From contig JANOFL010000033.1 of assembly GCA_031405895.1 (NCBI GenBank), forward strand, positions 1-52,434: DNA of 52,434 bases, read 5' to 3'. Positions 8,251-15,759 of this stretch are shown in pieces. How positions within the stretch are numbered: position 1 is the stretch's first letter; every line of letters starts with the position of its first letter. The notes under the pieces were generated by a model. That model saw only the letters and a program-made list of their open reading frames with translations. It ran no database searches and had not been told where the DNA came from. This DNA is from BJ22 sp031405895. Lineage in GTDB: Bacteria; Planctomycetota; Planctomycetia; Pirellulales; Pirellulaceae. A program made the translations under genes and the position numbers.

Positions 8251-8313
8251 ATCAGCCGCAACGCGTTAGCGTCCGGTTGCCGCAAAAACCGGATGCTAGC
8301 GCACGGCGGCTGA
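8251..8313. repeat. GCTAGCG-type inverted repeat (family B), diverged copy
   Basis: Arms TCAGCCGCAACGCGTTAGCG and its imperfect complement GCTAGCGCACGGCGGCTGA enclose a GTCCGGTT/AACCGGAT stem. A better preserved relative is at 49517-49733, and a half copy is at 29063-29099. Confidence 0.6.
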
Positions 8314-8440
8314 TGGCGAATTCGGTAACTTATTCTCTCGCAGCGCCTAAAGTCTTCGCAACGCGCCATTCCCTCCGCGCCGGAGAAATCGACATCGACG
8401 TAACGGGAAAAGAGCGGCATGGCGGTCAGGCGCGGGTGGA

Positions 8441-8692
8441 TCAGTGTTCGACCCGTTTCAGGGGCGGCAAACACTCGGGCGAAATGAGCAGGGAGATGCT
8501 TCGAGCCTGGCCCGGCACACGCCGGATGAAGCCCCGTCGTTCGAGGGCAAGCACCATGGCATGCACGCTCGGTGGTGTCGTCTGAAAGAATCGCACCATG
8601 TCGGCTTCTGCAGGTGCAAAACCGTTGATCAGGGTGTAGTGGTGGATGAAGGCCAGAAACTGGTCTTGCCGCTCCGTGGGATTGGCGTTCAT
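8441..8692 (-). CDS. LexA-type winged-helix DNA-binding domain protein
   Basis: This 83-residue protein consists only of a LexA N-terminal-like winged HTH: ERQDQFLAFIHHYTLINGFAPAEADMV, then TPPSVHAMVLALERRGFIRRVPGQARSISLL. The S24 peptidase domain and cleavage site of true LexA are absent, so it cannot self-cleave and is probably a small repressor of unknown target. Many planctomycetes encode such solo domains. It lies 61 nt downstream of the hydrolase gene on the same strand. No ribosome-binding site is visible. Confidence 0.75.
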   Translation of the reverse strand: MNANPTERQDQFLAFIHHYTLINGFAPAEADMVRFFQTTPPSVHAMVLALERRGFIRRVPGQARSISLLISPECLPPLKRVEH

Positions 8693-8753
8693 GCGGTCGC
8701 GCAGAGATTTGTTTCCGGGCTGGTGAGTTCTCCATCCACCCTACGCCGGCATT

Positions 8754-10070
8754 CTACCGTTGCGGGGTGTGGAGCTTTAGCCAGTCTTCGAGATCGCGGA
8801 GAAAGTCGGGTGAAAGCTGGGGCCAGCGAAAACCGGCAGGGGTGTCGCCGGCGGGCAGCTCGATCCGGTGATCAGCCTCGTGATAGACCTTGAACGTCAT
8901 AGCGCGATTGCTGCCCGAACTCACGAGTTGGTGCAGCAGCTGCGCGTTGGCTGACGGTGGAACGACACAGTCGTTGGCACCGTAAGCCGCGAAAACCGGA
9001 CAGGCGATTTTGGGAAGATGATCCCAGGCCGGGAAATCCTGATTGACGGCCCACCAGCGAAGGTCGCTTTTTTGGCGGGGCGTTTCGACGAAGTCGCCCC
9101 ACTTCTGTTCCAGCACGTGCTTTGCGGCCGATTCCAGCTGCGGCCAAAGCTCATCGTGTCGCGCAGCGTAGAGGTAGAAGCCAAAGTACGCGGCGGCCGC
9201 TTCGATCTCGGCAGCCCCGTATCCGTCGGCGAGAAACTCGTGCCGGATCCGTTGCAGCTCCTGCTCGCCGGGTGTCACGGCCGGCCAGCCGGTGATGGCC
9301 ACCAGCGCCACCAGCTCAGGGCATTCGGCAGCGAGAGCGGCAGCAATCCAGCCGGCCTGACTGCCGCCCACGAGTCCCACGCGAACTGTTTCCCGGCCAG
9401 GCAGCGTGCGAATGGCCGCAAATGCGGCTTTGGCGTCGGCGACAAGCTGTTCCAGGTCCGGCGCTCTTTCACCGCTTCGCCGCTCGTACAAAAAAACTTC
9501 ATGGCCCATCCGCGCCAGAAGTGTGGCGTAACCGCGATACGACCATGATTCGGGTCCGGACTGGGCTGAGCCGTGAAGCAGCAGCAGTGTGCCCCTCGTT
9601 TGTTCCTTTTCGACGGGTCCGATTCGCCGGCCGGAAAACGCCGTTCCATGGCTCACAAACTGAAACGGTTGCGTTGCCAGAGCAGGGGACTCGCCGCGAC
9701 TGAATGCAAAGGCAAACGCCGCCTTTTCGTTCCCGTTCAGCGCCGGACCTGTCAGCGATGAGCCGGAAAGTTTGAGTTGCGTCAGGCCCAGACCAAACGG
9801 AAACTCAACCGTCGCACGATCAGCTTCCACCGCGCTGACTGGTTGCTCGACGTCAAAGTAGCCAAGCTGGGGCAGGCTCAGGCGGGCCGTCCAGGTTTCG
9901 CCTTGCCGGTCCAGCCGCAGCTCCGCCGGCCAGCCACTGCCTTGCCGCTCGATGGTCCCTTTCCAGAATCCGGCCAAGCCCTCTTGGGCATCCAGTCCCA
10001 GCGGCCAAAAACTGAATTGCATCGCCATCGCAAAAACCTGTACCAGCCCGACCTTGAAAGCAGCAGTCAT
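8754..10070 (-). CDS. secreted alpha/beta hydrolase
   Basis: About 438 residues from the ATG at 10070 (an in-frame ATG at 10082 is an alternative). A signal-like hydrophobic N-terminus is followed by a beta-rich domain with GFWKGTIERQGSGWPAELRL, then an alpha/beta hydrolase core. The oxyanion strand is LLLHGSAQSG, the nucleophile elbow is GGSQAGW, the acid is probably the Asp of GANDCVVP, and the base is the His of HEADHRIE. An N-terminal lipocalin-like domain before the hydrolase is common in secreted planctomycete esterases/peptidases. The substrate is not predictable. Confidence 0.8.
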   Translation of the reverse strand: MTAAFKVGLVQVFAMAMQFSFWPLGLDAQEGLAGFWKGTIERQGSGWPAELRLDRQGETWTARLSLPQLGYFDVEQPVSAVEADRATVEFPFGLGLTQLKLSGSSLTGPALNGNEKAAFAFAFSRGESPALATQPFQFVSHGTAFSGRRIGPVEKEQTRGTLLLLHGSAQSGPESWSYRGYATLLARMGHEVFLYERRSGERAPDLEQLVADAKAAFAAIRTLPGRETVRVGLVGGSQAGWIAAALAAECPELVALVAITGWPAVTPGEQELQRIRHEFLADGYGAAEIEAAAAYFGFYLYAARHDELWPQLESAAKHVLEQKWGDFVETPRQKSDLRWWAVNQDFPAWDHLPKIACPVFAAYGANDCVVPPSANAQLLHQLVSSGSNRAMTFKVYHEADHRIELPAGDTPAGFRWPQLSPDFLRDLEDWLKLHTPQR

Positions 10071-10186
10071 ACGGCATTCCAAACGGGAAACTGGCCAGGC
10101 AAGTCAAGAGTCAAACGTGCCGGCGGATCGACTCTTTCATCCGTCAGCAACCGGATTTCCTGGTGCGAAGCCAGTCCGCGCCCGGG

Positions 10187-10672
10187 TCAGGCGTTCAGGC
10201 GCCACAAGGTGCCGTTCAGCGCGGTGGCGAAACTGACCCACGCGAGGTAAGGGCAAAGCAGTCCTGCGGCGATGCGGTCGACACGCCAGAATGCCGCAAT
10301 GGTCCATGCGATGGCCAGCCAGAGCAGGAGGATGACTGCGAATGCGAGGCCAGGCCGCTGCAGCCCGAAGAAGACCGGCGACCAGGCGGCGTTCAGCGCA
10401 AGCTGCAGGAGAAACGGCATCAGCGCGCGGCGCTGCGCGATGAGCCCGCCCCGTTTCCAGACCAGCCAGGCGGCTACCGCCATCATCGTGTAAAGCGTCG
10501 TCCAGGCCGGGCCGAAGACCCACGCTGGCGGGTTCCATGCCGGCCTGCGGAGTTCGGCATACCAGTCCCCCGGCATGGACATTGATCCGATCGCAGCGGG
10601 CACAAAGCAGATCAACAACCAGCCACCGAGGCCCCAAAGAGACTGGCTGCGGCTGATGGTTTGGTCATTCAT
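10187..10672 (-). CDS. tspO: TspO/MBR family membrane protein
   Basis: 161 residues with five membrane helices and the TspO signature: RPAWNPPAWVFGPAWTTLYTMM near residues 42-63 and LNAAWSPVFFG near 92-103. TspO proteins bind porphyrins and other hydrophobic ligands in the membrane. The open frame extends far upstream to 11284, but that part is antisense-like noise within the Lgt-like gene region. ATG 10672 gives the expected family length. It is 92 nt downstream of the Lgt-like gene and could share its transcript. Confidence 0.9.
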   Translation of the reverse strand: MNDQTISRSQSLWGLGGWLLICFVPAAIGSMSMPGDWYAELRRPAWNPPAWVFGPAWTTLYTMMAVAAWLVWKRGGLIAQRRALMPFLLQLALNAAWSPVFFGLQRPGLAFAVILLLWLAIAWTIAAFWRVDRIAAGLLCPYLAWVSFATALNGTLWRLNA

Positions 10673-10764
10673 GGCGGAAAAATCCTGACGGGGTGATAGC
10701 TGCAGACAATCGTACAATGACCGGCCGGCTGAGTGGGTTTGGAGATTTCGCCCCAGTACAGGAG

Positions 10765-11481
10765 CTACGGTAAAGACTCGTGCTGGACCGACAAAGCGGG
10801 AGCTTTGTTGCCACGGTGCCAGAGCCAGGCCATGAGGGCGGCGATCAGGAGGCTGGCGAGCTGGTAGCCGGTGAGGCCGAAATAGAGGCGGGCTTCGGGG
10901 CGGAGCCATTCGGTGAAGAAGCGGTAGAGCGCGTAGACGAGGATGTAGACCCGGATCCGGTTGCCTTTCAGAACCTCGGTCCGTTCGAGCAGCAGGCCGG
11001 TGCCCGCGGCCGCGAAATGAAAGGCGGCTTCGTAGAGCTGGGTGGGATGGCGCGGCAGGCTGTCGACCGATGGGAAAACAACACCCCATGGCAGGCTCGT
11101 TGGCAGCCCGTAACAACAGCCGCCGAAGAAGCAGCCGATCCGGCCGATGCCAATCGCCGTGGCGACGGGCACCAGAAAACTGTCGCCGGTCGATGTGCGG
11201 ATATCGAGCGACCATTTGGCGACTTCGACGCCGAGGTAGCCGCCGACGAGACCGGTGAGAATCGTTTTGCCATCGGCAAACCACGCCGCGCCGGAGAAAA
11301 AGGCCGCCCAGTCGAGGAAGAGAAAGGGCAGCTTGGCCCCGGCCATCGCACCGATCAGCCCGCCCAACAGGACCGCCATCCGCTCAAGTCCCGACAGCGG
11401 CAGGCGGCCCTGCGCGCGGCGCGCGAGGAGGACCCCCGTTGCAAGGGCGAGGGCCATGAAGAGGAAATGGACGGGACGCAT
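10765..11481 (-). CDS. prolipoprotein diacylglyceryl transferase (Lgt)-like membrane protein
   Basis: 238 residues, multi-spanning. The Lgt signature region reads GIGRIGCFFGGCCYG near residue 125, and RHPTQLYEA follows near 154-162. The catalytic-type Arg of GRxG is kept. The Asn and Glu of canonical GRLGNFxNGE are replaced by Cys, and the HGG motif of true Lgt appears as LVGGYLG without His. It is shorter than typical Lgt (about 260-290). This divergent Cys-rich branch may act on another lipid-linked acceptor rather than general prolipoproteins, which is inference. Upstream on the same strand is the radical SAM gene, with a hairpin repeat between them. Confidence 0.75.
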   Translation of the reverse strand: MRPVHFLFMALALATGVLLARRAQGRLPLSGLERMAVLLGGLIGAMAGAKLPFLFLDWAAFFSGAAWFADGKTILTGLVGGYLGVEVAKWSLDIRTSTGDSFLVPVATAIGIGRIGCFFGGCCYGLPTSLPWGVVFPSVDSLPRHPTQLYEAAFHFAAAGTGLLLERTEVLKGNRIRVYILVYALYRFFTEWLRPEARLYFGLTGYQLASLLIAALMAWLWHRGNKAPALSVQHESLP

Positions 11482-11579
11482 GATGCGAAAAGGTAAGGGA
11501 CGGAAGGGGTGACGCCCAGCGGTTCGCCCGGAAAGGGACTGGCCACGAGCACATAGTGCGATTCGTACTATCGGCGATC

Positions 11580-11720
11580 GCCGCGCGTTCCGGGTTAAAA
11601 CCAATTGGCGAAACAGGTGCCGTTGTGCTTCCGGCCGCGGCCCCCTCACCCCCCTGCCCCTCTCCCCCCAATAGTGCCGGAAAGACCGGCACTATTGGGG
11701 GAGAGGGGAGAAAGAAGTGC
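11580..11720. repeat. G-rich hairpin repeat (family G), copy 1, overlapping the radical SAM 3' end
   Basis: Left arm 11657-11680 begins CCCCTCTCCCCCCAATAGTG. After the loop AAAGA, the right arm 11686-11708 pairs with it over about 23 bp. The outer CCCCTC/GAGGGG part is shared by other copies, while the inner AATAGTGCCGG is specific to this one. The flank 11585-11640 carries the shared GGAA...CGGCACTTGTTTCGCCAAT arm in reverse orientation. The last about 20 codons and the stop of the radical SAM gene lie inside the element. Confidence 0.75.
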
Positions 11721-13268
11721 GCGCGCGGTTTTGAGCCGCGGCAATGGCAGGTGCCCGTCGCGGTAGAGCACGTTGTACGCGTCGAACGGAATCAGGTGCC
11801 CGCTCGGCAGCAGGTGATGCACACAGGACTTCATCAGCTGCCGCAAGTCGAAGTTATGGACATCCATGAAGCTGGTGGTCGTGATCCGGAACATGTCCAT
11901 CGCGCCGAGGTCGGTCGCGAGGGCGCGGGAAAAGAAGACTTCAGCGAGCGCAGCGACGTCAGTTCCTGTACGAGCCGGAAGCGTCAGCGACGGAGACCCC
12001 TGCCCCGCCAGACCAACCAGCGGCAATCCGGCTCCGCCCGCGGCGCTTCCGTTCTTCGGAGCAGCGGATTCCATCATGGCCACCAGCCCCGCGCCGCTCA
12101 GGCTGCCATCCGAGCAGTCGCAACCTGGCCCGCACGATTCGCGCAACAGCACCTGGCCGACGATTTCGCGGGTCCGGTCGCGGGTCAGGCTGAGCCCGTT
12201 GGCGAGCAGGTCGAAGTGTTTGGCAATGTCGACGAACCGCGTCACGGGCGTCACGGTCGTGCCGGTCCGGAAGCCGTAGGCGAGCGTGTGGGCATTGGGG
12301 TGGGCGCAGGGAACCGGGAAGAAATCACTTTCGCGGAACTGGCCGGCCGTCTGTTCTTCCACGGCCCGGATCACATCGGGAAACGTGATCCGCTGGGCGA
12401 GGACTTCCGGATGGACGGTCCGCCCGACGTAGGTCGCGGGCTGGAAACTGACGCCGGTGATCCAGGTTCGTTCCATCGCGAAACGGACCAGCGGGCCGAC
12501 CTGGTCGAGGTTCAGGCCGGGCTGCAGCGTGCAGACGAGCGTGATGTTGACGCCCGCCGCGCCGAGGGCATCCACCGCCTTGAGCTTCCGGTCGAGCAGC
12601 TCTTCGCCGCGCAGCTGAAGCGATGACTGCGGGTCGAGGCCATCGAACTGGAGATAGATCTGGCAGCGCTGTTTCCGCGCGGCCAGTTCAGCGACGAGCG
12701 CCGGATCGCTGGCCAGCCGCAGGCCGTTGGTGTTGATCATCACCAGATCGATCGGCTGGCGACAGGCATAGTCGAGGACTTCGACAAACTGCGGGTGGAT
12801 GGTCGGCTCGCCGCCCGAGAGCTGGAGAATTTCGGGCTGGCCTTCGACTTCGACCAGCCGGTCGATCGCGCGCTGGCACTGTTCCAGGGTCAGGTGGACG
12901 CCGCCCGGCCCGCTGCTGGCAAAACACATCGGGCAGCGGAGGTTGCACGAATCGGTCAGCTCCAGGACGGCAATGCAGGTGTGCTGTTCGTGTCGCGAGC
13001 AGAGCCCGCAGTCGTAGGGGCAGCCGCGGTCCGGCTCCACGCCGAACTCGACCGGCTGGCGGCCGGGAACGTTGAAATCGAGCCGGTCCCACCAGTTGAC
13101 GTCGCTGCAGACAAAGTCGGATCGTGCGCCGTGCCGGGGGCAGAACTTGTCGAACCAGACACGGCCGTCGCGGGCAACGATCTTTGTCTCGACGACATCC
13201 CGGCATTCCGGGCAAAGCCCACGGGTCATGCCGAGGAACAGGTGATCGGAAAGCTGGCCGCGGGTCAT
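11646..13268 (-). CDS. radical SAM enzyme of the MJ0619/Tes-like branch
   Basis: 540 residues. The N-terminus has a zinc-ribbon-like part: GLCPECRDVVETK near residue 17, then FCPRHGARSDFVC. It is followed by GCPYDCGLCSRHEQHTC, the SAM cluster motif CNLRCPMC near 110, and LQLSGGEPTIHP. Near the end is SGHLIPFDAYNVLYR. This architecture matches MJ0619-type proteins, including pterin methyltransferase and the tetraether lipid synthase Tes. Which reaction applies here cannot be told. A low-complexity insertion (about residues 395-440) contains repeat-like AGSVSDG-type DNA read antisense. It starts 5 nt after the zinc-ribbon membrane gene stops, so translation is probably coupled. Confidence 0.75.
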   Translation of the reverse strand: MTRGQLSDHLFLGMTRGLCPECRDVVETKIVARDGRVWFDKFCPRHGARSDFVCSDVNWWDRLDFNVPGRQPVEFGVEPDRGCPYDCGLCSRHEQHTCIAVLELTDSCNLRCPMCFASSGPGGVHLTLEQCQRAIDRLVEVEGQPEILQLSGGEPTIHPQFVEVLDYACRQPIDLVMINTNGLRLASDPALVAELAARKQRCQIYLQFDGLDPQSSLQLRGEELLDRKLKAVDALGAAGVNITLVCTLQPGLNLDQVGPLVRFAMERTWITGVSFQPATYVGRTVHPEVLAQRITFPDVIRAVEEQTAGQFRESDFFPVPCAHPNAHTLAYGFRTGTTVTPVTRFVDIAKHFDLLANGLSLTRDRTREIVGQVLLRESCGPGCDCSDGSLSGAGLVAMMESAAPKNGSAAGGAGLPLVGLAGQGSPSLTLPARTGTDVAALAEVFFSRALATDLGAMDMFRITTTSFMDVHNFDLRQLMKSCVHHLLPSGHLIPFDAYNVLYRDGHLPLPRLKTARALLSPLSPNSAGLSGTIGGRGAGG

Positions 13269-13273
13269 TCAGT

Positions 13274-13891
13274 TCACCGTTGTTTCTTCGTATCACGCCA
13301 CCAACGCCCGCGGATCCAGTAGCTGAAGGCCCAAAGGACCAGGATCGCCACAACCACCGCCGCACAACCGGCAAAGAGCAACAGCAGCTGTTCATCTGTT
13401 CTGCCGTTGGAAAGCGCATAGCCACCGAGGCAGACTCCACAAAACGTCAGGCAGCAGGAACTGATCAGGGAAACAACAATCACCCAGGTGACAAAGGCCG
13501 AGACGAGGAACAGTGCTGTTTTCTCCGATCCGCTGGTAACCCGGCCAGAGGTCTTTCTCCGTTTCACCACCATCGTCGTGCGGATGGCTGGGGGAACCGC
13601 CAGCAAGGTGAGCGCGATGCCCAGACCGGGCACGGCGACCGTGATGCCCAGCAGGACACCGATGATGGTGATGACAAGGAGCAGCGTGCCAAGGCTGAAC
13701 GACGTCGAGGTGCCCCGGTCGATTCCGGACTTTTCGTCATCAAGAAACGGATTCTTCGGACTGGTACGCAGTGCCGGACTGGCGGCCAGTGCTCCCACCT
13801 TCCAGCCGCAGCGGCTGCAAACCTGGCCGCTCGCCTTCAATGGCGTGAGGCAGGTGCCACAGAACAGCTGGTCTGGTTGGGCGTCACTCAT
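13274..13891 (-). CDS. zinc-ribbon membrane protein, unknown function
   Basis: 205 residues from the ATG at 13891, preceded by GGAGG five bases upstream (a GTG at 13897 is also in frame). An N-terminal zinc ribbon has Cys pairs in CGTC and CSRCGW. About 35 linker residues follow, then two or more hydrophobic segments (FSLGTLLLVITIIGVLLG, then GLGIALTLLAVPPA), a basic VVKRRKT loop, and two further helices ending in WIRGRWWRDTKKQR. Its start overlaps the upstream membrane gene by 8 nt, and its stop is 5 nt before the radical SAM start, so the three belong to one operon. Confidence 0.65.
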   Translation of the reverse strand: MSDAQPDQLFCGTCLTPLKASGQVCSRCGWKVGALAASPALRTSPKNPFLDDEKSGIDRGTSTSFSLGTLLLVITIIGVLLGITVAVPGLGIALTLLAVPPAIRTTMVVKRRKTSGRVTSGSEKTALFLVSAFVTWVIVVSLISSCCLTFCGVCLGGYALSNGRTDEQLLLLFAGCAAVVVAILVLWAFSYWIRGRWWRDTKKQR

Positions 13892-14555
13892 CACCACCTC
13901 CCGCCCGACGGGCGCGTTGCGCGGCCACGCCCCAGGCTAGCCGGACCAGCTGTCCGGTGATCAGACCCTGAAACACCAAAGCCAGTACCACCATCAGCTG
14001 GTGGTAGCGCGGGACGGCCGGCAAGTCGACCGGCAACAGCAGGCTTTGCGGCCAGCGCGTAATCGCCAGGACCATCAGGTATCCAGCCACGGCAAACACG
14101 GTCGCCCAGCGGACCAGCCAGAAGTCGAGCCGCAATCCGGCCAGCGCGATGACCAGAAAGTAGCCCGCGACCATCGGGCTGGCTGCGCCGCGCGTGCAAC
14201 AGAGCGCGACGGTCAGCCAGAACACGTCACCCAGCGCAGCCAGCAGCGCGATCCGTCGCGAGACCAGGCCCGTGGCACTGGCGAGGTGAATTCCAAGCGC
14301 CTGCAGCAGCCAGCCGAGGACGACCAGCGAAACGGCGAGGTGCATGGTGGCCGAGACTGGCTTGACCTGAATTGCATCGAGCCCCCGCGCCAGCCACTGG
14401 TCCATGCCGGGCAGCCAGTAGTGCAGCAGGTGGACGCCATAGAAACCGGCGAGGCAGAGGATCCGCACCAGATTGCCGCGCGCGTCGGCGGCGCGCATCA
14501 GCCAGGCGTCCGGGCTGGGTGCGGAACTGGATTCGTCAGGGAGCGGTTCTGCCAT
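13884..14555 (-). CDS. six-helix membrane protein resembling a sensor module without output domain
   Basis: 223 residues with about six membrane helices (roughly residues 28-48, 68-91, 100-121, 126-145, 148-169, 185-208). The middle part, FLVIALAGLRLDFWLVRWATVFAVAGYLMV, looks like the membrane sensor regions that precede cyclase or kinase domains, but no output domain follows. The protein ends in a basic, Gly-rich tail. It is the first gene of a minus-strand operon with the zinc-ribbon protein, radical SAM enzyme and Lgt-like protein. Function is unknown. Confidence 0.6.
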   Translation of the reverse strand: MAEPLPDESSSAPSPDAWLMRAADARGNLVRILCLAGFYGVHLLHYWLPGMDQWLARGLDAIQVKPVSATMHLAVSLVVLGWLLQALGIHLASATGLVSRRIALLAALGDVFWLTVALCCTRGAASPMVAGYFLVIALAGLRLDFWLVRWATVFAVAGYLMVLAITRWPQSLLLPVDLPAVPRYHQLMVVLALVFQGLITGQLVRLAWGVAAQRARRAGGGDE

Positions 14556-14763
14556 CAACGGTTTCGCGAGCTGGAATGGACACCACGGGTAAACCGGGGG
14601 ACTGGATCATACAAGCAGCCGGAACTTCCGCATCTCAATACCAGCCAGTCGGGCACGCATGACGAACCCCGAACGCATGGCGGAGGCTCCCGGTCGAGCA
14701 GCACATGTCGGAAGCATTATCAATCCGCCGGGCAGCCGGCTCAAGCTGCGGGAAAGGTCGGGT

Positions 14764-14800
14764 TGTCCGCGGATTACGCAGATTTTCGCGGATTCCGGAA
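14764..14800 (-). repeat. GATTCCGGAATCTG-type repeat, outer copy R'
   Basis: GTCCGCGGATTACGCAGATT followed by TTCGCGGATTCCGGAAG. This has the same orientation as the copy at 15523-15561 and is inverted relative to 15031-15069. The remainder of 14556-15118 holds no recognised gene. Confidence 0.65.
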
Positions 14801-15030
14801 GCCAGCAGGAGAGGGTTCGGAAAGGTCGTCAAGGACAGATTCCGGAAGGATCGCAAGTGCAGGTTCGGGATGGTCGGCAAATACAGGCTCAGGAATGTCG
14901 GCAGGTGCCGAAGCGGGTTTGATGGCAGGTGCAGGCACGCAGTTTGATGTTGAAATGCGAATGCGAACCTGCCTCGACAGGCTGCCCGTTGCCAGCAACC
15001 AGAGAGTCTTTTTGCCCTGACTTTTCGGGC

Positions 15031-15069
15031 ATTCCGGAATCTGTGAAAATCTGTGCAATCTGCGGATCA
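15031..15069 (+). repeat. left inverted repeat flanking the GxxExxY gene
   Basis: It starts ATTCCGGAATCTGTGAAAAT and ends CAATCTGCGGATC. It pairs as an inverted repeat with 15523-15561, with about six mismatches over 38 bases. It lies 49 bases before the ATG of the GxxExxY gene. Confidence 0.75.
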
Positions 15070-15118
15070 CTTTCCTTCCGCGGGCAGTTGCTTTTCTTTT
15101 CAGAGCTGGAGACTTGAA

Positions 15119-15544
15119 ATGAATGCGAATGATCCACGGACCTACGCCATCATCGGCGCGGCGATGGAAGTCCACACGGAGCAGGGTTGCGGGTTTCTGG
15201 AGCCCGTTTATCAGGAGTCTCTTGAGTTGGCCATGGCTGAGCGGGGCATTCCGTTCGAGCGTGAAGTCGATGTCCGGATCTGGTACAAGGACCGCGAGCT
15301 GAAGACCCGTTACCGTGCCGACTTCATCGGCTACGGTTCAATCATCGTCGAGGTCAAGGCGCTCGACGCGCTGACCGGCCACGAGGAGGCCCAGCTGCTG
15401 AACTACCTCAAGGCCACCGGCATGGAAGTCGGCCTGTTGCTCAACTTTGGAGCATCGTCACTCCAGACGAAACGGATGATCCGGCATTCGGCTTGGAGGA
15501 AGATCGAACCGAAGATCTTCAGGTCCACAGATTGCGCAGATTGA
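15119..15544 (+). CDS. GxxExxY protein (PD-(D/E)XK nuclease-like)
   Basis: 141 residues. The name-giving motif is GCGFLEPVY near residues 22-30. It is followed by FEREVDVRIWYKDRELKTRYRADF and IIVEVKALDALTGHEEAQLLNYLKATG, which supply the E-x-K type catalytic core of the PDDEXK superfamily (PF13366). A conserved VGLLLNFG ends the domain. The last residues (STDCAD) are encoded inside the right-hand inverted repeat. Members are widespread single-domain proteins of unknown role, often found with such flanking repeats. The ATG at 15119 is favoured because the domain begins immediately after it. Confidence 0.85.
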   Translation: MNANDPRTYAIIGAAMEVHTEQGCGFLEPVYQESLELAMAERGIPFEREVDVRIWYKDRELKTRYRADFIGYGSIIVEVKALDALTGHEEAQLLNYLKATGMEVGLLLNFGASSLQTKRMIRHSAWRKIEPKIFRSTDCAD

Positions 15545-15561
15545 CGCAGATTCCGGAATCG
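15523..15561 (-). repeat. right inverted repeat flanking the GxxExxY gene
   Basis: The complement reads GATTCCGGAATCTGCGTCAA and continues TCTGCGCAATCTGTGGACC, matching the left copy. It overlaps the 3' end of the GxxExxY gene. Confidence 0.75.
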
Positions 15562-15648
15562 TATCCGGAAGGTCAGGTGCGATCGGTCCAGGAGGAACGG
15601 ACGGAACCAGGAACTGAATGAACAAGAGGTTCAGGCAACTATCTGAAT

Positions 15649-15684
15649 AAGGGCTTCGCGGTCTTTTGACCGCAAAGCCCTTTT
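15649..15684. terminator. bidirectional intrinsic terminator
   Basis: AAGGGCTTCGCGGTC at 15649-15663 pairs with GACCGCAAAGCCCTT at 15668-15682 (one mismatch) around a TTTT loop, with TTTT following on the plus strand. It lies between the GxxExxY gene and the convergent HNH gene. Confidence 0.75.
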
Positions 15685-15700
15685 CAAACGCTCAACCGCC

Positions 15701-15738
15701 AGATCCGAATCTGCGCAAATCTGTGGAATCTGCGGACC
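15701..15738 (+). repeat. GATTCCGGAATCTG-type repeat, outer copy L'
   Basis: AGATCCGAATCTGCGCAAAT followed by CTGTGGAATCTGCGGACC. It has the same orientation as the left copy at 15031 and is inverted relative to 15523-15561. Confidence 0.65.
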
Positions 15739-15759
15739 ACCGCTTCCTCAGCCGACCGG

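Noticed and set aside
10673..11284. N-terminal extension of the TspO frame
   Set aside because: It overlaps the Lgt-like gene in another frame and lacks family similarity. TspO length fits the start at 10672.
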